Position numbers and translations under genes: made by a program. A stretch of 64,000 bases of DNA from Catenaria anguillulae PL171 (lineage: Eukaryota > Blastocladiomycota > Blastocladiomycetes > Blastocladiales > Catenariaceae): NCBI GenBank assembly GCA_002102555.1, contig MCFL01000001.1:62001-126000 (forward strand). The letters are read 5' to 3'. Positions 21,825 through 30,161 of this stretch are shown one piece after another (the first letter of the stretch is position 1; the number at the start of each line of letters is the position of its first letter). The notes beneath the pieces are model-generated. The model worked only from the letters and a program-made list of their open reading frames with translations, was not told the DNA's origin and did not search any database.

Positions 21825-22456
21825 GATGATGAGAGAGCCAGTTGGAGTCGAAGGTGCTTGTATTTAAATGTCCAGTTGATGTTGTATGGTTTGCAGGCGA
21901 TGCAATGAATTGATATGCGGAGCAACTGACGATACTTGGGAATGAGGGAGAAAAGAGGAAGACGGATTGGCGGGCGACAGGCATCATTTCAGTAAATGTG
22001 CGCGGGCGTTGCGTGGAAGCAAGGTCAGCGGCCATAGACACGGACTGGATCCTACTTTTTGGTTGTGCTCATGGTTTGCTGCAGCCAACAAGGCTCGCTC
22101 AAGTTAGTTTGGGTGGACGGCGTGGGCCTGGACACTACAGGTGCGTGGGAATAAACGCTTGTCTCTTCTCTCACTCTTGACGCTGGTCAAGTTGTGCCAC
22201 GAGCAGGAAAAGCGGATTGCTCGAAGACCTCAGCCTTATGTACTTGCTATGCACACTTGCTACCATTTCGTCTCAAGTGTCCACAAAACATTCTAGCGTT
22301 ACAGGCTGACCCAATGTTGTATCTTGACTTCTTTGCATTCCACTCACTTGTGTGGCTCCATAAGCATGCCCCACACCCGTATTTCCACATCTTTGCACCA
22401 CGCCTGCCTCTCTTCCGCCATCTCTTGCCGCCCAACTTGTATTGATGGAATCACTT

Positions 22457-22994
22457 TCAGCTGCCACCACCGTCTTCACCGCACGAATGCCCGCCGCCAC
22501 TACCACCATCCGAATCACACCCACTGCCATACCCCGGGCCGCCCGTGCTGTTGCCCAAATCATATCCGACACCTCCTCTGCTGTCCTAATGCCGCTGCTG
22601 CCCTTCTGTGGCAACTGCCGTCACCGCAGCAGCGACTTGATGATGATGAGCCTGTCCCGATTCCATCGCAACGGTTACATCCACTCCGCCCGTCCCTTGG
22701 TCGCCGCCGCGGCTGCCGCTAAAGTCACGGTATCCATGTCCACGTGTGCTTGCAGGTGCACGTGCACCGGGCAAAGTTTTGGTCGGCGGGCGCCGAGAAT
22801 CGCGGCACTCAAGAATGCAGCCGCAGACGGCCAGGAGAAAGAACAGGATTCCAAGAAAGACAGCGGCCATTGGTGGCGAATCTACGGGATTATTCCACAC
22901 AGGGCGATTGGGTGGGTGTGAGTGCGGAAAGTGCAAGGAAATCGGCCCAGGGCATGAGAGTGTGTGCACCAGAGCCAATTGTGGCAGGAGGCAT
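22457..22994 (-). CDS. Array member D: membrane protein with a stop before its Gly-rich tail
   Basis: Exon 22994-22970 (25 nt, MPPATIGS plus one base) joins exon 2 at 22881. A helix (MAAVFLGILFFLLAVCGCIL), a Cys/Arg/Pro segment (ECRDSRRPPTKTLPG) and the motif VTVAMESGQAHHHQ follow. Translation meets TAG at 22586-22588, giving about 106 codons in all. Beyond the stop the same frame continues with DSRGGVGYDLGN, GYGSGCDSDGGSGGG and ends SCGEDGGGS at 22457, clearly the family tail. Either this copy is a truncated gene or the stop is read through; a simple loss is the likelier explanation. The feature spans both parts. Confidence 0.6.
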
Positions 22995-23463
22995 GGTGAG
23001 TGGTGAACGAGCGAGGGGAAGTGAGAAATGTGCTTGGGTTACGGATGGAAGTGTTGGCTGTGCATAGTGCGATGCTTGGTCAATTTACTCTCAGTGAGGA
23101 CGCAAGGAGGGGAGATTGGTATATGTACTGCTGGTTCGCGCGAAAGTTGAACGAGGGGTTGTTCAGCCGCAGATCGCATCTCTCGTGGTTCTGTGCAGAT
23201 CCCTGTTGCGGTTAGTCCTTGCGGTGCGGTTAGAGCGTGCGGCGAACGAAGGGGGGGTGTTCATTTTTCCCCTAAACGCGCAATACAAGGGCAGCCGTTG
23301 TGGGATCCAGCTGTGTTGGGTCACTTCAGGCCATGGACACACGGACTGAAACCTGATTTGAAGCTTCGAATCTTCTATCATATCCGGTTTGTCGCAGCCA
23401 ACAAGGAATGCATAGAAGTGGCTGGCGAAGGAACATTTCTGTGTGCGACTGTGTGCCCCACGA

Positions 23464-23473
23464 CATGTGAGAC
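23464..23473 (-). promoter_or_regulatory. Shorter form of the array upstream element, member D
   Basis: CATGTGAGAC on the + strand, 470 bp upstream of the start of member D, in a region that also shares CACGGACTG and CAGCCAACAAGG with the region upstream of member C. Shorter and farther than in the other members, so less certain. Confidence 0.3.
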
Positions 23474-23764
23474 ATGTAAGGGCTGTGAGCTGCTCGAGTA
23501 TGTTCGTATTATACATAACAATGTTGCCTGTTGCCTGCATTTACCCGGACGCAAAAAAAAAGCTACAGAGCAGTGTGCAACTTGAAGTCGTCATTCCATG
23601 CATGTAAGTCAACTGCCTCTCCAAGAGTAGGAGGGTATGGTCGTACCATATTCAATTCTTCTGCCACTTGTATGCTACTCACCGTTCTGCCTTGTTTCTT
23701 ACTTCGGGTACAGGTTCTTTCATTCACTGCCGAATTTGTAATAACGGATTAGACTCACCAGGAA

Positions 23765-24315
23765 TCAATCGCAACTCCCACCACCACCGCCGGAATCCCC
23801 ACCGCCGCCACCGCCGCCACCGCCTCCTGAATCACATCCTCCACCGCCGCCGCCACTATATCCGCTATCATACCCGTCAGCTGCAATGCTCTCGTAATAC
23901 TGGTACGCGACCGCGGCCGCCATGGCTGCCTGATGTTGTTGTGCCGCTTCCATTGCAATTATAACGTCACCATCGCCGGCTCCGCCGCCGCCAGATCCGT
24001 GGCTGCTGCCGCCCCCTCCTCGGTAGTGGTGATCGACACTGCGGGCCTGGCGGCTGCGAGTGCCGCCGTGCGTGGGCTTGCCGGGCGGCGGGTTTGGTGT
24101 GAGGCCCCGAGTGTATAATTGAGCCATGCAGGTGAGGAGCATCATGCAAAATGCGACGCCGACGATGACGAAGAGGAGGTCTGGAAATCGTGCAAGCAAA
24201 ATTGATGGGGCGTGAGCGACATCTGTGTCGTGGCAAGTCTCATTTGAATCGATTGAATGAGCTGAGTGTGGATTCCATTTGTAGGCGCACCATAGTCGAA
24301 GGATTGCTCGGTCAT
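23765..24315 (-). CDS. Array member E: small membrane protein with Gly/Asp/Ser/Cys-rich tail
   Basis: Exon 24315-24291 (25 nt, MTEQSFDY plus one base) and exon 24180-23765 encode about 146 aa. Helix: LLFVIVGVAFCMMLLTCMA. Then a Pro-rich segment (GLTPNPPPGKPTHGG), Gly/Ser repeats, the central motif VIIAMEAAQQHQAA, a YQYYESIAADGYDSGYSG block and a tail of CDSGGG units ending GGGGSCD. A TATA-like TTTATATAAGG lies about 95 bp upstream of the first exon, supporting that start over the ATG at 24199 inside the longer open frame. No known domain. Confidence 0.72.
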
Positions 24316-24636
24316 GGTGATGGACGCTCGGGAGCGTATGGCGGCGTCAATTGGTGTCTGGATCAGGAGTGCCAGGAAGCGAGAGTGTGGGCGAGGACAA
24401 CAAAGGCCTTATATAAATATCAACAATATCAACGGCGCACTTGACGTCAGCGTTGGCCAGCCTGAAGAGCACAAGGTTTTAGATGGCTGCATGGGCCAGT
24501 TGCTCACTCGTCCGATGTTCTTGGTTGCTAAACACTGCTAGCTTTCAAGGCGCTGCGGAGAAGGCCCGCCATGCTGGCCAGCAGCTTTCCGGCGAAGTAC
24601 CTGGGCGTGTCCGTTTGGAACAGAGGAGAGGTCGTC

Positions 24637-24658
24637 GATCGATCGTGTGTGAGACAAC
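24637..24658 (-). promoter_or_regulatory. Conserved upstream element of array member E
   Basis: GATCGATCGTGTGTGAGACA at 24637-24656 on the + strand, about 322 bp from the start of member E. It differs from the A and G copies by a few bases only. Confidence 0.5.
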
Positions 24659-25027
24659 GATAAAAGAACGACAGTTTGACAGCAAGGTGCCCGTGGGTGG
24701 GCCATTGGCGTCAGCACAATCGCATCCTCTTCGCACAAACTTTTCCCTGACCAACATTCGTTTTCATCAGGACATGTCTATCAAGGTGTTTGCGACAAGA
24801 AGCCCTGACTCCTATTTAGAACCAAGCAATTTGGGGATGGAAGAGTGTAAACGACTGCAAAGGAAACATGTATTTACATTTGTTGCTTCTTCGGCCGCTT
24901 CGTCCACTTCACATGAACTGCATATACTTTTGTACACTTGTGCCACATACGGGCACCACTTGCTCCTGAGAACGTTTACCTGCCAGATCAGGCAAGATGA
25001 ATCCTTGGATGCATGACTCGAATTGAA

Positions 25028-25582
25028 TCAATCACAGCTTCCACCGCCCCCCGAGTCACCTCCACCGCCGCCGCCGCTGCCACCTCCGGAATCACAACCT
25101 CCACCACCACCACCACCGCTGTACCCAGAATCATACCCGCCCGTGCCCGAGTCGTATGCTCCACCGCCACTGCTCTCATAACAATGCCCTGCAGCGGCCC
25201 CCACTGCGTGATGATGATGCATGTGCGTGGCGTGTCCCGATTCCATCGCAACCATCATCGTGTCCACATCTCCCGACCCGCCGCTGCCACCGTGGAAACC
25301 GCGGCTACGATGGACGGCGTCGCCGCGCGTTCCCGCGCGAGATGGAACAGTGCCTGGCCGAGTCGGCGTGCGTCCTGGTTTGCATGACCGGATAATGAAC
25401 GTGATGATAATCGCGGCAAAGAAAATGCCGAACACGATGAAAAAGATGATGAACGGGTCTGTGGATACATTTACCGGGAGTTTGGTCGTGGTTGGTAAGC
25501 GAAGGAGGTCGATGCAACTGTGACAGGTAGCAAGACAGTGCGGAAGTGATAACAGACCGACTGATGGACGGGGTCCGACCAT
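25028..25582 (-). CDS. Array member F: small membrane protein with Gly/Asp/Ser/Cys-rich tail
   Basis: Exon 25582-25558 (25 nt, MVGPRPSV plus one base, donor GTCTGT) and exon 25458-25028 encode about 151 aa. Helix: PFIIFFIVFGIFFAAIIITF. Then RSCKPGRTPTRPG, the motif MMVAMESGHATHMHHHH, CYESSGGGAYDSGTGG, and CDSGGG repeats ending GGGGSCD. Without the splice the frame stays open far upstream to 26086, but that stretch shows no family similarity and covers the promoter shared with member G. F and G are the closest pair of the array. Confidence 0.72.
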   Translation of the reverse strand: MVGPRPSVGLLSLPHCLATCHSCIDLLRLPTTTKLPVNVSTDPFIIFFIVFGIFFAAIIITFIIRSCKPGRTPTRPGTVPSRAGTRGDAVHRSRGFHGGSGGSGDVDTMMVAMESGHATHMHHHHAVGAAAGHCYESSGGGAYDSGTGGYDSGYSGGGGGGGCDSGGGSGGGGGGDSGGGGSCD

Positions 25583-25899
25583 GATTCCTTGATGAGAAAT
25601 CGATTTGAATGTGGATGTGAAGACTTGATTATGAGTGCCGCTACTTGGATTTGTGTATCTTGATGAGCTGAGATTCGAGCTGGCGGGTGGTGGGTGGTGG
25701 GAAGGTTTTATGCGATCAATGGTTGCAGCAAGCGCGTGCTCAGGGTCACAGGGATAGCCGCTTCGTCGCAAGGAGTGTCGCAAGGCTGTTGACCACTGGG
25801 GCGCGAGGGTGTAAGGGCGTGTGGGTACTCTTGATGGCGTGAATGCAGGCGTGTGGGCGTGGGCGTGAAGCTTCTGATGACGTGGAGAGGACACATGCT

Positions 25900-25916
25900 G
25901 ATCGATGAGACAAAAC
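25900..25916 (-). promoter_or_regulatory. Conserved upstream element of array member F
   Basis: GATCGATGAGACAAAAC on the + strand, about 318 bp upstream of the start of F, followed by ACGAAAACGTTTTTGC and then GACGGACTGACTC. The whole block matches the one upstream of member G (ATGAAAACGTTTTCGC, CACGGACTGACTC). Confidence 0.55.
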
Positions 25917-26246
25917 ACGAAAACGTTTTTGCTGTCTTGTCGCTTGCGACGGACTGACTCACCACGCGCCAGATTCCCTGGCTGCCTTCGAGAATGAAAC
26001 GATACATACCTGAGCCAGAGTCTATCCCATCCTTGCTTCCCCTCTCCACGCTTTCGCTTGGACCACCGTTTCAACGTTTCTTTCACACATCAGTACCAGA
26101 GAGATTGAATTGTATGATGGAATGGAGCCAGTTTGTCTCTCACACCTTGACTATATCACACATAAATGTGCACGATTCGAAGAGCAACAACCTGAGCAAC
26201 TGCCAGCTTTGAAAAACGTAGCTGTGACAACAACGGCAACTCGTCC

Positions 26247-26369
26247 TCAACCACCGCCGTCCCCACCTTCCACATCGCTATACCATTCGTCGCTGTCGCG
26301 GCCACCGCGAACCTTCTTGAAGACGCCAGTCAAGTCAGGCAGCAAGACAAAGACGAAATGTGAAAGCAT
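26247..26369 (-). pseudogene. Tail fragment between array members F and G
   Basis: A 40-codon frame ends RGGRDSDEWYSDVEGGDGGG. Its end resembles the fragment at 27899-27988 (both carry DVEGGD-GGG over the same CATCGC/CACCTTCCAC DNA) and has the Gly/Asp bias of the array tails, but no membrane helix is joined to it. CTCATGCCAGTCGTGTGCGA at about 26588, like the region upstream of member B, hints at a former promoter. I read it as a decayed or partial copy, or the last exon of an unmodelled small gene. Confidence 0.35.
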
Positions 26370-26857
26370 CGTTGAAGGAAAAACGCAATCCTTACTTGGA
26401 TCGTTCCTCAGCATCCCCCATCTTTACACCTGCTGCTTGCCAGCATTGTGACGCACTTGCGAGTCAGCCCACATGAAACCAGCACAGGCCAGTGCGAAGA
26501 GTTTCTAAGCAAAATTCCAAGGTCTACTTATTTGTACTCGTGCAGTCGTGCTCGAAGTCGTTCAGCGCGAGCCGAAGCCCTGAGGTGCGGCTCATGCCAG
26601 TCGTGTGCGAAATGCAGAGCGAACGTGAGCTTGAGACGAGTGACTATATCAGCTCGCTGAATGGTCTTGAAGATTTGGAACAAGGTAGAGCGAGTGAAAT
26701 GGCTTCAAGTAAAGACATTCATTGCCTTCTCTGCCGCTTCGTACACTTGATTTAAATGTATGTGCATACACGTTTGATTATGGCTTTGATAGTTGGACAC
26801 AACGTTTACCGGCCAGATCATGAATTATGAATCCTTGGATGCATGACTCGAATGGGA

Positions 26858-27419
26858 TCAATCGCAGCTTCCACCGCCACCGCCGCCGCCTCCCGAGTCA
26901 CCTCCACCGCCGCCGCCGCCACCGCCGGAATCACAACCTCCTCCTCCGCCACCGCCGCTATACCCAGAATCATACCCGCCGCTAACGCACCCGGAATCAT
27001 ATCCGCCCGAGCCCAAGTCGTATCCTCCTCCACCATTGCTCTCATAATACTGCCCTGCGGCGGACGCCGCCGCCGCGTGATGTTGCATGTGCGTGGCGTG
27101 TCCCGATTCCATCGCAACCATCATGTCCACGTCTCCTGACCTGCCGCCGCCGCGGAAGCCACGATGGGTGCCTCCACGAGTGCCGCCTGGAGGAGCAGTG
27201 CCTGGCCGGGTTGGTGTGCGTCCCGGATTGCATGACCGGATCAGGACAGTGATGAGAATCATGGCAAAGATAATGGCCAAGAAGATGAAGAAGAGCATGA
27301 ATGGTTCTATGTACACAAACGCCAAATGCGTGGTTGATACGATGACGAGGCCAATACAGTAGCGGGTACCAAAAGTGGGGAAGCAAAGACGGACCTCTTG
27401 ATGGACCTGGTCCGAACAT
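26858..27419 (-). CDS. Array member G: small membrane protein with Gly/Asp/Ser/Cys-rich tail
   Basis: Exon 27419-27395 (25 nt, MFGPGPSR plus one base, donor GTCCGT) and exon 27306-26858 encode about 157 aa. Helix: PFMLFFIFLAIIFAMILITV. Then RSCNPGRTPTRPGTAPPGG, the motif MMVAMESGHATHMQHH, QYYESNGGGGYDLGSGG, a duplicated GYDSGCVSGGYDSGYSG block, and CDSGGG repeats ending GGGGSCD. It is closest to F in protein, exon layout and promoter. The juxtamembrane Cys next to Arg is a plausible palmitoylation site (inference). Confidence 0.72.
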
Positions 27420-27697
27420 GATTTGTTGTTGAGGAATTGAATTGAACGTGGATGTGAAGACTTGATGGGTGTCGTATGCGTATTGGTGAGCTAGGGTTCG
27501 AGCTGGAGGTTGTCGGGTGGAGGGAGGGTTTTATGCGCTCACTAGTTGCAAGGGGCCCGCGCGAGCTCAGGGTCACAGGGAAGCCGCTTCAGCTCGCATG
27601 GCTGTTGAACGCTGGGGTGAGAGGGCGTGAGGGCGTGTGGGCTGAATTCAGGCATGAGGGCGTGAAGCTTTTCGTGATTTGGAGGGGATGGCTGCAG

Positions 27698-27719
27698 ATC
27701 GATCATGTGAGACAAAACA
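27698..27719 (-). promoter_or_regulatory. Conserved upstream element of array member G
   Basis: GATCATGTGAGACAAAAC at 27702-27719 on the + strand, with GATC directly before it; identical over this block to the copy upstream of A. It lies about 280 bp from the start of G and is followed by ATGAAAACGTTTTCGC. Confidence 0.55.
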
Positions 27720-27898
27720 TGAAAACGTTTTCGCGTGAGTGCCACGGACTGACTCGATCAACAGGTACAACCTGGACTGCTACCTACCTTCTGGAAATAG
27801 CAGTTGGAATGGGTCGCACAACAATGTGCAATGTTTGAAAAGGAAAAAACCGAGCAACTGCCAACCTTGAATGCAACCGTGACAACGGCAAATTGTTA

Positions 27899-27988
27899 TC
27901 ATTCACCGCCGCCATCGTCCCCACCTTCCACATCGCCACCCAAGTCGCCGCTTCCGCTGCCACTGCGACCGGCACAAGTGTTGTACGT
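27899..27988 (-). pseudogene. Tail fragment upstream of array member G
   Basis: A short open stretch reads GRSGSGSGDLGGDVEG and ends GGDDGGGE before TGA. It has no start codon in frame and no helix. Its DNA matches part of the fragment near 26.25 kb. Likely a remnant of another array copy or a terminal exon whose 5' part I could not place. Confidence 0.3.
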
Positions 27989-28335
27989 TCAGATTTTGCT
28001 GGCTGGCTGGCACTGTGGAACAGTCAACTGTTGGGCGTCGTCTGTGCGCAGACACATATCACAACAGCCGCGCGGCATCCAGGTCGCATACAGAAGGGAA
28101 AGGGAAAGGCTGCGAATTCTTGCGTATTGTATTGCGGGGACGATGGTTTCAGGTCTCAACCATTTGCCACCGGTTACATCGATTTTTTCAAGAATGTACG
28201 TACACAATGGATCATGAAAGGGACGCGGATATAACCAGTACCACGAGTGCGTGGCACAATTTGAGGATTAGAACATTCTGAACACCTGTCGCCACATTCA
28301 CCGTCCGGCCAATCTAATGCATCGACAATATCTCC

Positions 28336-28587
28336 TCAATCCCCACCTCCACCTCCACCATCCCCACCGCCTCCCCCGCAATCCCCACCGCCGTTGTCCC
28401 CACCACCACAATGTCCGCCTGCTTCCATGCCTACCACATCATTGTTGCCCCAGTCGCCGCCTCCGCGGCCACGGCCTTGATTCTTGCATCCGCCGGCCAA
28501 AGCAGCGAGAATACAAATGGCGGCAGTGATCAGAGCAGCTATGAGCAGCCTTTGTTGATTATCTTGAGACATGAATGAATGGATCAA
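28336..28587 (-). CDS. Array member H: short divergent relative
   Basis: A single frame of up to 83 aa (or 78 from the second ATG at 28572). It has a helix (LLIAALITAAICILAALAGG), a Cys/Arg-rich segment (CKNQGRGRGGG), the central motif in short form (VVGMEAGGHCGGG) and a Gly/Asp tail ending GGGGGGD. This keeps the order of the array family, but I found no 25-nt first exon upstream; a phase-compatible acceptor (TCTCAAG) exists just inside the frame. It is the first gene of the array in transcription order and the most diverged. Confidence 0.5.
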   Translation of the reverse strand: MIHSFMSQDNQQRLLIAALITAAICILAALAGGCKNQGRGRGGGDWGNNDVVGMEAGGHCGGGDNGGGDCGGGGGDGGGGGGD

Positions 28588-29201
28588 GTTTCGGTCAGGG
28601 CCATGGGATCATCACAATGATGCGGACCGTTTTGTGCGGCTGTCCAGGCGAGACATACGGACCCATTGGAAAATGTTGCCGTTGTTTGTCGAATGAGTTT
28701 GGTGTGTGTTGAGCCAATGGAGACAAGGATGAGTGAGACCGAGGGTTTGAGTGCGCATGCATGAATGCTTTGGTTGGTGCGCGGACAGATTTGGTGAAGG
28801 AAATGCGCAAGGCATTTGTACCTCTGGCATCCATGGCATCCGAGCAGTGGCAACTTGTGTCTGCGTTAACGTTTGCGCCTTCCAGCTGGCGGATGCAGGG
28901 GACAGTTACGAGGGCGACAAGCTGGCAAGAGCGCCAGCTTTGTTTCTCGGCCTGGAGCAAGCTCAACCACCTGTGTTCGCAACCCACATGATCGACAATA
29001 GCCAGGCAAACATCAGAGTGAGAGCGAGTGAGAGTAGTTCATGCGCTCAAGCACAGCATTCGCATGGGAATGTGACTTTCCTCCAAGCGGCCCACCCACA
29101 GCCCAGTCGTATCCTTGTCTTTCACAGACCGCTAGCTGGCCAGAGTCTGTCGCACTTGTCGACGATTGCATCGACACATCCTTGCCTGCATTCTACATAT
29201 G
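28588..29201. other. Intergenic, no gene seen
   Basis: About 600 bp between the array and SETD9. Only short open frames without recognisable protein features occur. Confidence 0.5.
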
Positions 29202-30161
29202 TCACACTTGTCGCACAATCTCATGGTACGTGCTCAACAACTCCTCACCCACTTTGACCTCCCTCGTCGTCACAAGCACCACCATGGGCACCACCACATC
29301 CTCCCCGCCACAAACCTCAGGAACCTGTGCGGGATCATACTTGCTTCCAGCCAATCTCGGATACCCATGCCACGCCCGATACGGCGCATTCGGCAAGTAC
29401 TGATGCAAATGCAACGGCAACGTGTCCAGTGGCATCTCCACCTCGACGTATGCCACATTGGCGGGCCGGTCAGGCGTGCCGTGGTTGATGAATTGGCCAA
29501 TGGCGTACGGATTGCGCAAGTCAATCTCGGGTTTGTGTTCGGGATCAAGCAGCCAGTCGCCTGGGTCGCACGGCGGCCAGCGTGTACCCGGCCACCAGTA
29601 CCTGCGCACGAGCCCCTGGTAGATCCATCGCGACAGGCCGCGCGGATTGCCGTCAATGAGGTGGCCATCGAGTCGGCGCAGGATGTAGGCGTTGTGGATG
29701 GATGCGAACAGGATTGGGTCGGTGGGCGAGTAGATTGTGCCCGGATAGATGGAAATGACCTGATTTGCTGGCAGGACCGAGGGCGAGGCGGATTCAGGGT
29801 CGGGGTCGGTACTGGCATTTGTTGGATGGAGAAAGACGCCCGTGCCGCCATAGGGCATGTGAGAAGGTGCGCGGCGAGGCACAAAATGAAATCCTGCCCG
29901 GATGAGGCAAAGGGGCCGAGGTAGTGTGGACGTGTGGTCGGCGTGCCAAAGGGCCGTGAGGAGCGAGTGGAGAGACGAGACGAGTTGAGGTTGCGACGGC
30001 GGAGTCCATTGTGTCGGCTTGCCGTAGCTGGAAAGTGTTGATGGCGGACCGGGCAGAGACTTTGAATTGGGTTGGCGCAATCGAAGACGGAGCGCTTGCA
30101 GCGGATAGAGGCGGTCGAGGTAGTTGGTCACATGCCAGCGCCAGCGCTGGGGGTGCTTCAT
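29202..30161 (-). CDS. SETD9: SETD9-like SET-domain protein
   Basis: A single open exon of 319 aa. The middle and C-terminal parts match SETD9: VISIYPGTIYSPTDPILFAS, ILRRLDGHLIDGNPRGLSR, then the SET core NPYAIGQFINHGTPDRPANV (human: NPLAVGQYVNN-S-DRAANV), and the C-terminal VLVTTREVKVGEELLSTYHE. SET domains usually transfer methyl groups to lysine; the substrate of SETD9 is poorly known. The N-terminal WRWHVTNYLDRLYPLQ block also fits the family. No intron is needed. Animal and early-fungal occurrence supports a non-Dikarya lineage, as inference. Confidence 0.85.
   Translation of the reverse strand: MKHPQRWRWHVTNYLDRLYPLQALRLRLRQPNSKSLPGPPSTLSSYGKPTQWTPPSQPQLVSSLHSLLTALWHADHTSTLPRPLCLIRAGFHFVPRRAPSHMPYGGTGVFLHPTNASTDPDPESASPSVLPANQVISIYPGTIYSPTDPILFASIHNAYILRRLDGHLIDGNPRGLSRWIYQGLVRRYWWPGTRWPPCDPGDWLLDPEHKPEIDLRNPYAIGQFINHGTPDRPANVAYVEVEMPLDTLPLHLHQYLPNAPYRAWHGYPRLAGSKYDPAQVPEVCGGEDVVVPMVVLVTTREVKVGEELLSTYHEIVRQV

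Noticed and set aside
25583-26086. N-terminal extension of array member F by 168 codons
   Set aside because: It covers a region homologous to the promoter of member G and has no protein-level similarity to other members; the 25-nt exon model fits all copies better.
18882-28587. CRISPR-like or satellite explanation for the repeated GGC/CCG tracts
   Set aside because: The repeats are coding Gly-Gly-Asp-Ser tails in genes with helices and introns, with no regular repeat-spacer period.
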